From assembly GCF_021018805.1 (NCBI RefSeq), contig NC_086283.1, positions 15,079,162 to 15,143,161 on the forward strand: 64,000 bases of DNA, written 5' to 3'. Below the pieces are notes generated by a model. That model made no database searches, was not told where the DNA came from, and saw only the letters and a list, made by a program, of their open reading frames with translations. Origin of the DNA: Prinia subflava. Its lineage: Eukaryota > Chordata > Aves > Passeriformes > Cisticolidae. Positions 23,801 to 37,043 of this stretch are shown one piece after another; position 1 is the stretch's first letter; every line of letters starts with the position of its first letter. The position numbers were made by a program, and so were the translations under genes.

Positions 23801-26800
23801 AGCATAAACAAAACTGCCTAAAAGGTCCAGACAGAGAAATCATTGGCAGCCCTGTCATACAACAGAGCCTCATTACTCAATGACAAATGGTGACAGAGGA
23901 GTCTGCTGGTTTGCCGACCTCCAGCTGTTGCTCAACCCTATCCAGGATCAGGAGGACAGAATTGGTATCTACAGCTCTAGAGGTCTAACTTTGGCCAAGG
24001 ACATTCACAGTTCCTCTAATCCTTTCCCTTCTTCTGACACGGCCTGTGTTTCCTGACCCGTCCTCTGCTGTAACTGCAGACATGAACACAATTAGAAGAA
24101 AGAAATCAGTAAAAACCCCTGGGAAGCAGAGGAAAGACAATCTAAGGGCCAGAGATTCATGAATGTAAACACTGCAGAGAAAAAGGCAATTGGTAAGAAA
24201 TGGTGCAAGGATGGAAAAAAACTTCAAATCCATGCAGATTTATACTGGAGTGCATCTGGGAGATGCAAGGTGAACTGTCAGAAGCTCTGTGCACTAGTCT
24301 GGGCCTTCTGTTTATCTCTGTGGTAGTGTCCTCATAAATATCAACCTTTAAGTTAGTGGTAAAGAGCTTAGGATCTCCTTGGAAGGGATGTGCCACACAG
24401 ATTAAAATGAGAGTGCAGGGAAGAAGAGGAGATGGAGAAAATATAAGAGGAAGAACAGAATCCTACTGCTTCAAAAGGCATGTGTCTCTGTGTGATTTTA
24501 CCTACTCAGTGACATGCTGTTAAATTTCCTCTCTGTCTTCAAGAATGGGAAGGTCCATACATATGCAACCATGACAACAGTACACAAATACAATTATCTG
24601 CACAGTAAAACATGAACCTTAAGAGACTGATGAAGGCATAAAATCCTCTACAAGGCTTGCACCATGAGTCTCTTCAGCCACTGAATCACCAGGATGAGGG
24701 CAATCACCACTGTATGTCTGAAAAAATTTTAGGGGCTCATTCAATATTGCTGGGAACAGCTGAACCTGTTTTGATATTGCTAAAAGAAACCAATAAACAG
24801 AAAAAACCATGCAGTAATACTAAGCTATCACTTCTCTCTAAAGCTGGAAATATACTGACATTTTTGATATTGTCATTATAGCTTCAGACTGGTATAAGTC
24901 TTTATGTCTGAAATAATTTTATTTATCCATTCACCATCACCTGCTGCCAGAAGAAGTTACAAAAAAACATACTAATGGCACTTAGCTTCATTTGAATACT
25001 GTAGGAAAAACAAAAGCTACCTTCCCCAAGGTAGGAAACACCACAACAACTCAGAGAGTGCAGTTTTCCCTCTGGCTACAGGAGGTCATCTGGTAGTCAT
25101 GGTTTTAAGGACCTGAGGTGATTTACAGATTGCTCAAGCCTGCCAGAAACTGGTGTGAAAGTACATCTCTGCATTAGGTAGAGGTATGTGGAGCCGGTCA
25201 AATACACCTCAGAGACCACCTAGGACTCTAGAATAGCTTTGGTGGGAATAGCTTTGCTGGCTGTCTGTAATGAGTTATTCTTGCTAACCTTTACATTGCT
25301 TTAGCAATCTAGAAGCTCTGAGCAAGATCAGGGCCCCAGTATATTTTTGCACAGTATTCTCAGGCAGAATCCCTGCTGCTAGCCTCTCTAGCTGAAACCT
25401 GGCACATTTCAGTGGAGCCAAGATACAACTCTGACCCAAGCAGAGAGCAGAAAGCCACAGAACACTGTAAGCCTCTAGAGGAGCTTGACATAGAGCACAG
25501 GACTCCAGATTTTGCACCCTGAAGCACTGCCTGACAGACCACTTTCCTTCACAACATCTACATGGTGGGTCATTAGAGTGACCCCTGAAATAGCAGCTTT
25601 GCAGAAGGGCAGCACCGGGCAATATAGGCAATTCTTGTGAGCACAGAGACACGAAGTCAGATACCAAACACCATCTGCCCCTGACAACTTCACATCATAA
25701 GTACTTTCCAGAGGGGCAGCCCCAAAGCCCACACACACCTTTTGCATTATCTCACCACAGGGTGCTTTACAGTATCTCTGTACAGTAACAGTTACTATGG
25801 CTTCCAAGGTCCTATATTGCTGTTTTTAAATATCACCATGTCAAGTAAAACTCTAGAAGGGGTTGGAGTGTTTCTCAAGGGGATTGGGAGTCCATGCTTT
25901 ATGGCATTAATTATGTCTTTTTTCCTGCCATTGGTACACAGAGGAATGCAAATCAGAAATGGCACCGTGTGCAAAATTGCACTTTTGGGTTTTCAAGTCA
26001 CCATGATTATTTTTCATCCCTTGCCATCCTTCCAGATAAACCACGTTGCATCCTCCTCTGTAAAGTTTAGCTGGCATATACTGATAAATTTTTACTACAT
26101 AAAGCAAAGGTGGTTGTTCCTATGACAACAGAATGAAAAAACTAAAGGGTGACTTCCAAGTCCATGTAAACCCTGCTCATTCATCCCCATATCACTTCAC
26201 ATTTGAGGCACAAGCTAACTAAGAAGGTGCACTTCTTTTAAAGCCAGAGAGGGGCTGAAGGAATGTACAGGCTTTACTTGCAGGACCAGGAGATTAAAGC
26301 TTGGGAACTCAAGGAGGGATTTTCAAAACAGCTCAGCTCAGCTTTGGAATTACTCTGCTTTTAACACAGTAGTGATAAGACTCCCATTGTCTACAAAGTG
26401 GGAAGTGCAACTATTTCACTTGGAGAAAGAGGATCAGCAGCATGCGATTTAAAAATGCCCAGCAGTTTTGAAGTCCTTGGTACCAGGAAAACATGTCTTG
26501 CCACTTCTTACAAAGCCAGAAGGTTAGGAAACGTGGACTTGGGAGGGCAGTCTTGTTTTAAACACGGAAGTTCAGAGCCTCACTGAAGCACCTGCCTTAA
26601 GAAGATGGTATACTGAGCTGACCTTCAACTACTCATAAAATCCAGAAAGTCAGCAACCATGCCAGGGGACATTGACAGTTCACAGCAACTTGTCCTCTTC
26701 TTTTTCTCAGTCTTCTCTAAGCTGATTCCTACTGCTATGCTCCAGGAATAAAAAAAACCTCCTCTATATGAGAACATTGCAACATTATAATTTGTCCTTT

Positions 26801-28595
26801 ATCTGTGGTAGAGACAAGCTAAATGAAAAGACTGGAAACAAATGTGCTTAACCTCTGTGTCTTTATCGGATGAAGTATTTCCTCTACTTTTCTAGCCCAA
26901 CAACTTCTTGGGCTGAACAAGTCTATCTGTTGCTGAGTACCAAAAAAGAAACCTTGCAGAAAAATTGAGAGAGCAGCAGAGCACTGTTAGCAGCAAGTGA
27001 TTTTATATACTGTAGCAAACTGCAGAGGTGGGGAAAACCTTTCAATGGCAGGGTGGTGAAGAGAAGATCAAACGGAAATTGGTATGAACCACCTTCTCCC
27101 TATTTCCAGCTCTGTGTCCTGTTACACAAAGATGGAAAACCTTGATCAGCATAAAAAAGATGTAATAAATAGAGGGGCTTCTGCTCCTGGAAAAGCTCCA
27201 GGTTAGCTGACGTGGGGGAAAGGTAATAAAAGAGGTCTATTTGCTTTGATACGTTAATTCATCTATCCAGTTTCTGTTGAAGATCAAATACAAAATTCTG
27301 GTCCAGAAAGACTAGTGGACAAGAAGACTTATCACAGCACAGGAATTGTAAGACAGAAACAATTCTTTTAAACCACAAACTTGGGGAGCATGGTGGGGGA
27401 GCAGATCAAAACATGAGACCTATTTGCATCTGGTGAAGCTGCATTTTTTGCTCACAAGCCACCTAAATGCACCTTGTCTAGATGACAAGCACACAGGAAG
27501 GGGAAGCATAGCAAGATGACAAGGGATCACAGAGGTCCCCCCAAGGGGTCCCCCAGATGATATCTGAGCTCAAAAATCTGAGACACTGAATCCACTGGTT
27601 CGGCACCAATGGTGGGAGATCAGTTCATGGTGACAACTAGGGATGTTCTGGCAAATGAGCTTTATTTATCCTTCTGTGAAGCTTTATTTATGCTTCCTTC
27701 TTCAGAATGGATGAACACAGGCACACAGTAAAACCACATCTGCAAACAGCCCTAAGAGATGCAACAGAGATCCTTTACAGGCAACCAGGTCCACCCAAAC
27801 CAATCAATTTGAAAGAGCAGACATCTCTGGCTACCACATTCTGCACGCTCAGAAACACAGAGGCTAGCACAGAGTGTGGTCCATAACTCGGGTCAAATAA
27901 TATCCGTGTCCTGTTGTGGCCACAGAATTGACTTCTGGGTATATCAAACTCCTGAATGAAAGGTTTGCTTTCTTTCCTATGTTGTTTTCCCCTGTCATAT
28001 CCATACAGTTTTTTATTTGTTTGCTTAAAAGGAAATGAGCCTAAGGCTGTGCTTGCTTTCTGCATATTTTATTTGACATGATGTACTTCAAGTATTACAT
28101 CCCTTCGGTGACATCAGGTCTCAGCAGCTCTGCTGGAGTTCTCTCACACAGAGAGGAGAGATTCACTGCCTGCTATATTTTCAAAGGAATTTTTCCTCTC
28201 CTTTCACTGAGAATTATGCAGGAAGCTCAGCAGAACCTTCATATATTCTGCAGAGATCTTTAATTATAAGTTTCTAGTAGGTTTCCAGCTACTCTATTGT
28301 ATGACCCAGTGACAAAGTAAGAGAACTTGGTGTCCCTTTGCCCTCCTGCTTATACAAAATCACTTTGAGTACTTAAATTAACATTGTATGTCTGCCCTTA
28401 AAGGAGTGCTCCATCTTTAACCTTGAAGTATGTGCATTCCCAGTCTTGTCTGTGCAAGCCTCTTGTTCTCACCATAAGTGCAGCCCAGCTTATGAAATTA
28501 ACTAGGCATTTTTCACATGTGATATGGATTCTTTTAGCTTGTCCCCAGTGCTAAGAAAGAAAAGCATACTCTACCTCATGTTATGTGGATTTAAA

Positions 28596-28674
28596 GACTA
28601 AATGTTTGCTTTGATCCATTACCACATGAAATCATTGAATTAGAGACTAAATTTTTGCCTTGATCCATTGCCAT
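28596..28674 (+). repeat. Local direct duplication, 49-bp spacing
   Basis: About 30 bases beginning GACTAAATGTTTGC at 28596 recur, with a few substitutions, as GACTAAATTTTTGC at 28645. Both copies run through TTGATCCATT. This is a small tandem duplication event of no known function. Confidence 0.75.
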
Positions 28675-31600
28675 TGGAGATCAAGACCATTCCAGAACAA
28701 GGTCAGTGTGAACTCATTGCTAAGGTTAAATCTTGATCTTGCCTTCTTTCCCCCTCTTTTTTCTGTTAGACAAGGTTCTTTTAGAGAGTCTACACGTGGT
28801 AGATGAAATATTTAATTTCAAATGTATTTGTTTGAATATAGTCCATGTCACATGGATTTCTGATTTAGTGGAGTAATAGAAAATGTACTGAAAGTGTAAT
28901 ACAAATGTACGTTACATGTAGCAAATTATAGCAATTGCAGTACACAGTCCAGTCACAATTCCAACATGATTCCTACTGCTGATCTCTATAATATGCCAGC
29001 TGGCATGACAACAGGTATCCCTGATCACCAGGAAGGAGAAGGTGGGTTGAAGCCATCTCAAACCCACTGCACACCTCAAAATAATTTTTCTGGTTGTCTA
29101 GTTTATTTACTGTGTGTTGGGCTGAGCCACAGATTCACTACTCCCCCCACCCCTGCTAGTGATGGTCCCCTGCAGGGAGAAAATCTCCTTTAATGAGGGC
29201 AGGAAGAAATTTTGGAAAAATGGAGACACAATACTTTCAAGCAAGCTGATAGGGAGGTCAAAATACAGTGAAAAATAAGCAAAGATATGAAGAATAACTT
29301 AGGAGAAGACAGAGGTCTAGGGACAAAGGAAAACAAACACAAAACCTTTCTCTTATCTTTTCTGATTTCCAGCCACAGCAAGAAGTGGCCTCTGCCTTGA
29401 AGGGAGAAACAGTCTCTAACAGCAAACAGCAGAGCAGTTAATACTAAGGAACCCCAAGTTAAAGCAAACTTTTGGGAGTTCATGCAGCTATTCATTTGAG
29501 ATCTTCAGATCATTTGTGTAGGCAAAAGAGATGAGTTTGAGGGAGATCAAAGAACAAGAAATTACTCTTTGCAGAGACCTAAAAAATCCCACTGCAGGAT
29601 GCAGAAGTTACAATAAAATCCAAAGTATTACTATGAACAATCAAAACTAACAGCTAAGAGCTCTGATACCTAAAAGGCATTTAGAGCAAGTTTGATTCCT
29701 GGTCTAGATTCAGATTTATCAAGTCAATTCAGACATGTTCTCCTTTGCATCAAATACAAATCTATACCTGCATTTTGCCTTACTTGGTGGTGCCAGACAA
29801 GGACCAAGGATTAGTCCAATCCTCTGGAAGTCTACAGGAAGTCTACAGGAAACACAAAGCTGATTAGGAAGCAAGAGTTACATGTTCCAGAGACTGAGGA
29901 ACTTTTGCTTTTATGAGACCTTTGTTCTCCGCATCAGTACTGACTCTGTCATGCACAGAGTGAGAGCTGTTCAGGGTTTTCTTCTGCTGTTGGGATCACT
30001 AGCTGATGACCAACAAGTTCAGGTGAAAGCAATTTTCAGGAGCAAGGCCCTTGCTGAATCCTAATGCTTGAGAGGTCTGGAGGCACCTAGTTTAACTTCT
30101 TTATAATGCAGGGCAGCCTGAGAGGACATTAAAAAAATTGTAGGAAATAAGATTTCATCAGTTCTGCTTCTCACGAGTTACACATCCACAAATAAGAGTT
30201 TCACTGGAAGATCTGATGAGCCTTGTTATCTGGATAACTCTAGGCAAAAGAGCTCATCTAGAAGGAACCAAATCCTTAAGGGCTCCCCTTGTCTGTTTTT
30301 GAGTTGAAATGACCTGAAATTAATTTCATTTTACATTATTGAAAAACTTAATTCTGTATTCGAAGAGGAAATAGTGCTGATTTGGGAATATCTTCCAGGC
30401 ATAACAAAAAGAACAGCTGAGGCCTTTGGGAACTGAGCACACCTGTAAAAGCAGTGTTCCCAGCCTCCATGTCCATCCCCACTCACTTTTGCTCACAGCT
30501 CCATGGGGAAATTTCAGACATGCTCAAAAACTCAGATTAGAAGTGGTTTACTCCCATCTTCCACTTTTAACAGATTAAGACCATTTGACTAATTTTGTTT
30601 CATGTTGTTCAGTAATTTCATTCCTGCTACTCCTCATTGGGTGATTTTCTTCCAAAAGTTATGCATTAGCAGTGTTTCTTCAGGAAAAGGAAATTGGATC
30701 TGCCATCCACAGACTCTACTGCTCAAAACTAAGCAGAAGTATTTTTACCAACAAAAACACTGTTGAAAAACTGGCCATTCCATTAAGAAAAATTAAAACA
30801 TGATTTTGGTATAAGTAAAACAGAACTGTAGCTAAAAAGCTCATTTGTATAAAGAGTGGTAATATCATGGAATTATACTGTTGCCATCACAGAGCTGAAT
30901 TTCACACTATGTTGGCTGCTGCATCCAGAGATCAACTATTTTCTCATTTCATGTATTTTGCAGAGACTCAAGCTATATCTCTTAGGAGTTTTACAAGGAA
31001 ACAGAAGAAACTTTTAGTTCCAGTCTATTAGGAAAAATGAAAATCTAGTTTTAACAATAAATGCTAATAGAAATAATAACAGTTTCTGAGAGTAACTAAA
31101 CTGGACTAAAATTCTTGATCAAGAACTAGAACTGAAATTCTCTTGATACCAGAGCTAGGCCTAAATTGCAGAATGTGAAAAGAGCAGGTAAACCATGTGG
31201 AAGAAAGAAAAGTGAGAATGACCATGGGATGAAAAGGAGGTTAAAAATGGCATCCTACTAGCAGATGACAATGACAGTCATGTTTTCCTTCAAGCTTTCC
31301 CAATAATTCACACAAAAATGGCTACAACAAAAACTCAGGATTTTCTAAACATATATATCATTGCCTTTGCACTTTGAACACTGCAGTATGCAGAGAACAC
31401 ATCATAAATGTTTTCTCCTGCCCTCTTGTTACAGAGCCTGCATTGAAGTGCTTTCTGTGGGCTCAGCACACGGTGTTGCTGCATCAATCAGTGTGACACC
31501 CCAATGAGTTAATACACAGAAACTCCCAGGTTAAGCCCTCCCTCTCTCAGTTCCTGATATCAATATACAACAGAGCCATCTTGTTGCATCTAAACTTGAG

Positions 31601-32984
31601 TTGCTCCACAGGTGGATGAACAGCATAAAGCCCTGTGCCAAGTCTGAGTCAGCCTCACACCTTTGAAATTCTTTGGGGCTTCCAAAACTCTCTAATGGAC
31701 TTAGATCTCCAGCTTTCCCGAATGGTTTCAATAATAGCCATCCAGAGACTGAAGCCCAGTTCTTGGGCAGCCTATGTTATGCGAGGGCAAACATTTTGGG
31801 TAGATTGTAGATTTTAATACCAAAAATTTCAATTTACACCTACATGCATTTGCCAGTTCTACTTACGTTTGCATGGCTCAGTGACTACAAACTGTGAGGT
31901 CAAGTTGGCCCTTCCCAAAATAATTAACTTCCACTCTCATCTGTAATTGACCTCTGGCACAAAATAAAGAGGGCTCTAACATATATGCTACTTTATATTG
32001 TGAGCACATAACAAACCTATATGGTAACTTTGTGCTTAGACAGCCATGCAAAATAACACAATTATCTTTGGAGGTAAAGGCGAACTGTCAGCTAAACCAA
32101 GGGAGTTGCTATTTATTTTTGTGATAAAAAAGCATTTCTCTCCACCAACATATTTCATTTTCCAATTCAAATTGGAAATTCCTCTTTGGAAACCACTGCT
32201 GTCAGTAATCCTTTGAATTAATAATGTCCAGAATACAATACTTTCTATATTCTGTACCTTTAATCAACTGAACCCTTACATATTGCATTTCTTTCACAAC
32301 ATATTAACTTTCTGGTCAGGTGCTCTAAAAGAATTTAAACATGAAGAGCACTACCCTAAGAAAAGCAATAGATAATGCTTTAAGGTCAATCTTCAAGCCA
32401 CAGTGTGGAATGAATTTGGCATCCACTGGATGTCAATGGAGATCTGCATTTTATCTGTATGTAGGAGATGGATGTGTGTTATTTTAAAACTAGATTTCAT
32501 TACTGATTTTATTAGGATAATTTTGCAGGTTTTTAGAGGGGATGGCTCTTTTCCCAGTATTATTATTCAGTGCCTTCTGGTAGGTGATAGAGGGAGCTGT
32601 TATCACAAAATGTCAAATGCCAGTAATGCAGAGACAACGTCCATTATCTCACTTCCACTAAAGGACAGAGGTAGCTTCAACAAGTTTGGTGCTCAGTCAG
32701 GACTGGGAAGTGCAGGAAATACTGAAGGTAGTGTAGGGATGGCAGTAGTGAGACTGGCACGATGAGAGAGGGGTTTTGCAGTGAAGTGGAATATGCCAAA
32801 CTGATGCTTGGAATCCATGAGAAGTATCATGTTTAATTAGTGTGGCTGTGCAAATGATGTAATGAGGCATTTGAGAATAAATTTGAATAGCAGTTGGATA
32901 AAACATTAGTAATCAGGAAATCTGCCAGAGGCCCAAGAGAGAGGTGTACAAGACATGTTGTCATATGCACCAGAAATGTCCAGA

Positions 32985-33031
32985 TATAGAAATACACATT
33001 CACACAGGATGTGTGAATGTGTATTTCTATA
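32985..33031. repeat. Perfect 22-bp inverted repeat with 3-nt loop
   Basis: The left arm (32985-33006) and right arm (33010-33031) are exact reverse complements across 22 positions, separated only by GGA. The arms start TATAGAAATACAC and end ...TTTCTATA. The loop is far shorter than in typical microRNA precursors, and no target-site duplication or terminal-repeat motif is obvious, so no class is assigned. Confidence 0.95.
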
Positions 33032-33491
33032 CAGAAAGAGATGGTGGAGTAGCCAGTTGTAAGGAAAATCTGGGCAGCTGCAAAGTGGAAAGCCGAGAAT
33101 GGGGCAGGACCCCACAGCACCTAGAAATCAAGTAGTCCCTGATACACTAGTAGTTACCAGTGTGACAGAGCCCAGCTGTGGACAGCAGCTTATGACAGTA
33201 AAATTCAAGATTTCACAGACTGTCATAAAGCAAATGCACAGGTCAAGGAAGTGAGGGATAAAGGATGAGATTTGCACAGAGATAGCTCAGTGAGGAAATT
33301 GCAAATTGCTGCTCTGGAGAAATTTCTGGTAAATGGTAAAGGTGTCATTATTCACTCAGTAGCCAAAAGCAATGGCCAAAAGCTGGCAGACAGCACCATC
33401 CTATTGCTCTACAAGATCTGCAAGTCAAAACTGATAATGAGTTATTTGGTGAGGGAGGAAATACCTTTACTGATATTAAATCAATTACACC

Positions 33492-33497
33492 ATACCT
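33492..33497. repeat. Target-site duplication ATACCT, left copy
   Basis: Matches 33836-33841; a 6-bp duplication is typical of betaretrovirus-like ERVs. Confidence 0.62.
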
Positions 33498-33835
33498 TAT
33501 CACAGCAGGGCCTGACCAGTAAGAGAGAGACTCGGGAGACAGTTCTAGGTTCAGAGCAGAGCAGGGCAGGAAGCAGGAAGCCCGGGGTTTATTTACAAAA
33601 CCACTTTTATACATTTCCTATGATGCCCATGGATTGGAGGATGGAATTCCCACCTCCCAATCCACACTGGTCAAGCTAACTGACAATCAACTTTCTCCTC
33701 CCAACTAGAAATATGTAAACAATGAAAGACAGTTAGCAAAACATGGCCAGTGTTTACATTAACGAGCACAAGAGACTGCACATCTCTGCTTCAACATGAA
33801 CGCTCGGCACACCAAGAAAAAACCTCATGGCAACA
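33498..33835 (-). mobile_element. Solo LTR, ERVK-like, 338 bp
   Basis: A 6-bp duplication, ATACCT, flanks the element at 33492-33497 and 33836-33841. On the minus strand it starts TGTTGCCATGAGG and ends CTGTGATA. It ends in GATA rather than CA, as does the ERV LTR at 57190, and the 6-bp duplication is also shared. In sense, GTATAAAAG (plus-strand complement 33605-33612) is followed closely by AATAAA (33588-33593). That puts the poly(A) signal next to the TATA box, in U3, the arrangement known for betaretroviruses with a very short R. The 135-codon open frame crossing it (33272-33679) is incidental. Weak point: the TA end is non-canonical, so the boundary rests on the 6-bp match. Confidence 0.65.
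33605..33612 (-). promoter_or_regulatory. LTR TATA box (minus strand)
   Basis: Plus-strand TTTTATAC reads GTATAAAA in the LTR sense. Transcription would start near 33580, just past the AATAAA at 33588-33593. Confidence 0.5.
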
Positions 33836-33841
33836 ATACCT
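33836..33841. repeat. Target-site duplication ATACCT, right copy
   Basis: Matches 33492-33497 and follows the GGCAACA end at 33835. Confidence 0.62.
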
Positions 33842-35639
33842 CTGTTAGAATTCAGCCGATGGGCAATGACCAGACCTAGCTACAGTGATTAAAAGACCTC
33901 ATTCATATCTAATAATCACACAAAGTAATAATCTCATTGTAAAAGGCAATCAGACACTTGTTCACTCTTCTTATCTCTGCTCCACATTTGTAGTTACTAA
34001 GAAAGGATCTGCCTTTGATCCTGTGCTTTTCCTGTGCTGCTCTTTAAGCCATTTCATTAAAGGGCCAGAGTTTCCTGGATTAATGGCCATTTGCCGTTTC
34101 CCCAAATCAATCTTGCCTTGAGTCTGTTGAGACCTTACAAACATTTCTTCAAATGTTTTTTCAGAATTACAGTAGTTTCTAATGCTGTGCTCAGATGAGG
34201 AGGTTTTATTTAAAAAGACAACAAAAAAAACCCAAACAAACAAACAAACAAACACCTGCCAGAGCAGCTTCTATTTTTTATTTAAAGGTATGGAAATCTT
34301 CACAGAATTTTTATTTTAAAAAAGAAATAAATATGTTGATTGACTCCAGTTTTGTCTGCATATCTAAGAAACCTTAATTCTTTCAACTTTTCAATCTGAT
34401 TATTTTTGAGTTGCCTCCAGAGCCCGGGCTCAGCCCATCTGTCACTGTTGAGCTCTTTACTATTTCTATTTAATTTATATCTACCCCATCTGCTTTTTAT
34501 GGTCAAACCTGACCAGTAAACTTTTTTTAAGGAGCCAAATATTTTAATAAAATCAGTGCCATGCTAAAACCTCTTTTTTGTTTTGGAGGGGGGAAGACTA
34601 CCACCTCTCCTGTCTCAGGGAAGCATAGCCATTCTGGTTGTTCATAAAGGAAATTCAGTCAATTCATACAAGTGGAGGCCTGAAGTTCAGTGGCAGAGCT
34701 TGTCTTCAGCATCCAGATTTATCTGAGAGCTGGTACTACTGCCATCCTACGAATGAGGGGGAATTTCAGTATTTAGCAGGGATATTAATTTTGATTTGGG
34801 GTTTGGGGCTTTTTCTTCTACAGACAGAAACAACTTTCCAGTTCTTCAGTGGCACAAGAACATGAAGTGCCATTGGACATACCCATCCTATGCCAAGATT
34901 GCTTCCCATACAACTCTAGCATGCTTGCCAAGAGGCATACAAAATTTAATACAAGCAATACAAAAACCTCTTACCCTTTTCAATCAATCCATGCATTCTT
35001 ATCCATGAAGGTGTAATTTACTCCACTTTTACAGTGGTGGACTAGAGATGACAAGACACTAAACATTCAGTAGCTGAGTCTCAGCTCTTGGATGCTAACA
35101 CAAGCCACATGTCACTAGATTTTCACAATCCTCTTTAGGCAGGTAATTCCTTTGCACATGGATTTCAGAGCTGCTAATGTGTTAGTCATTAGGGTGACAC
35201 CAGAGACCTAACTGCAGCTCTCAAAATATTAATTCCAGAGCTGCTAGCCTGTGACTGGTATCAGCTAAGACTGTTAGCAGGCCTTTTTCCTAAGCAATGA
35301 GATCCAGGCAGAAACATGCTGGGCCATTCACCATCCAGCTGAAGCTCCTGCAAGTGAGAGGTATTTCTCACCTCTCCAGATAAAGTGCTTGCTATGTAGT
35401 TTGGACAGGGGATTGACAAAGGTGTAGCCTTGGTGTGAAGCTTCAGCTCATGACACATTATTCCTGTCCTTAACTGGGGTAAAAGTACACATTTGTGTGT
35501 CACAAGTCACAATCTGACTTGCTCCTGGCAGTTCTCTTTGGTGAGCTTGTGCCACAGAGGAACCCACACACTCAGCACACTGAATGTTAACTAGCCCTGT
35601 TAAAAAGTGGCCTCAGCACTGTGCAAGCCACAACACAAC
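33842..35639. other. Unique noncoding sequence with a CAAA simple repeat
   Basis: No gene or transposon recognised. The stretch contains the short CAAA tract at 34219-34254. Confidence 0.55.
34219..34254. repeat. AAAC simple repeat
   Basis: A run of eight A is followed by CCC and about five CAAA units, then CACC. Confidence 0.85.
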
Positions 35640-36370
35640 ATTCTGATTGTCTAATTAGATACCTCATGTTTAAAATATTAGCCAATTCTCAATTAATAAA
35701 ACAATTTTTATTAATTAAAAAATCAACACAGAGAAATTTTGGACAAGCCAGCAATTGGAAGTACAGTGTCGAGACCTGGGATCAGCACTGGGTGAACTTT
35801 GACTATGACCTCTATCACACCATAGTCCCCCTGTTCACAAATCCAGCCTTTTTTGGGGTCCCCTTATATCCACTTTATTTTGCCTGTGACCCCCACAGTC
35901 TTTTGTCTTCTTTCTTTTCCTTATGGGTTTCTTGCTGTTGTCTCGTCTGTTGAATAGGGCTTTTCGAGGGAAGATTCAGTCTCTCAAAAAAGTCTGAGTA
36001 GGGAGATGAGATGGTGAATAGAGGGGTGTCTTCCCGATATGGCTGCTAATCGATACAGCCCTTGATGGCTGAGCACTTTACAGTCCCCATCGCCTAGGAG
36101 GGTCAGTCTATCCCTCTTTCTGTTGCTAATGTCGGTGATTCTCGTGTCCCCAGTTCCACCTTGAATCTCTGCCAGCAGCTTTTGTTTGTCCTAAAGCGCA
36201 TTCGCTACAAGCCCAGACTTGCCAGTTTCATTTGTTCTCATAGACATATCTTACTATATACATATAGATGTATTGTAACACAAATTATCCCATGTTATTT
36301 ATTACACTCCATTGTAGGGTTTGGTTTGTAATTGTAAGGTGTTTCAGGCTGATGCTCACCACAAGGCTCC
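35640..36370 (-). mobile_element. LTR-like sequence, unresolved
   Basis: This stretch contrasts in composition with its flanks and carries paired LTR-like signals on the minus strand. A TATA-like GGATATAAGG lies near 35857-35866, and AATAAA hexamers lie near 35694-35712 in the A/T-rich segment. Between and beyond are CpG-containing segments (35930-36210) unlike the surrounding unique DNA. I could not find a convincing flanking duplication or TG...CA pair, so limits and family are open. It could be part of an ERV whose other part lies beyond the insertion at 36375-37039. Confidence 0.35.
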
Positions 36371-36374
36371 ATGG

Positions 36375-37039
36375 TGTTATAAATACGATATTCCAATTAA
36401 AATAATAATTTGGTTTATTAATAAAGATCGAATTACAGAATTTCGATAAACCCACCAACAGCGGAGATACTTGACAGTCTTTTTCCCGGGAAAATGCCAA
36501 GGGTGAACCGTGAGATCCAGGGTCTGGCAGTCTGCTATCTCCCCCAACGGTTCACAAATTTGCCCGGTTCGGGGCTTGGTTTTTATACACTTTATTCTGC
36601 CCTCGCCAATATTTCTCCATATCCCCTATTGTCTCTCGACTAGCTATACAAATTCAGGAGTTTCCCCGACCAGGCAGAAAAGAGTTCTTTTCTCAGTTCA
36701 TATGTTAATGTCCAATTTCTATAGATCCTTATGGTTGATGAATGATCGAGATATGGATGATATTGCTTGATAATCTGTGAAGGTGGCAATCAAGGTGTGA
36801 GTTGCTGGACCACCTTATCTTGATGAGTCTCCTCCTGGTACTTGAGAAAGCTGCAGGCTTTCCCTGTAAATCCTTTGTTCCTTTCTGAATGGTGGCGCCT
36901 GCTTTTTCAGGGTTGTTAGTTTCACCATCTGCTACAAGGTCTCCTAAAACATAGACTTATACCCAATACAAATTTATACAATTTTATAGTTTTCCAATTT
37001 ACCATAAAAACATGAATTAATCATTTCACATTTTTCACA
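36375..37039. mobile_element. LTR-like insertion, possible ERV1 solo LTR, 665 bp
   Basis: ATGG occurs at 36371-36374 and again at 37040-37043. The enclosed segment begins TGTTATAA and ends TTTTTCACA, giving TGT...ACA ends and a possible 4-bp target-site duplication, the ERV1/gammaretrovirus size. On the minus strand a strong TATA box (GTATAAAA, plus 36591-36598) precedes AATAAA (plus 36414-36419). The hexamer lies in the palindrome TTTATTAATAAA and a TATAAATA also occurs on the plus strand at 36378-36385, so orientation is not certain; I lean to minus. A 4-bp match is weak, so the limits are provisional. Confidence 0.42.
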
Positions 37040-37043
37040 ATGG

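Larger units (their letters stand above)
20829..33491. other. Unique noncoding sequence (12.7 kb)
   Basis: I recognise no exon, RNA gene or transposon here. Open frames reach at most 138 codons and none shows a family motif or codon pattern I would defend. Small local features are a diverged 49-bp-spaced duplication (28596-28674), a short tandem GGAAGTCTACA pair near 29826, and the perfect hairpin at 32985-33031. Confidence 0.5.

Noticed and set aside
32985..33031. MicroRNA precursor call for the perfect hairpin
   Set aside because: A 3-nt loop and 47-nt total length do not fit an animal pre-miRNA; reported only as an inverted repeat.
33272..33679. 135-codon plus frame
   Set aside because: Runs half through unique DNA and half through an antisense solo LTR; no motif.
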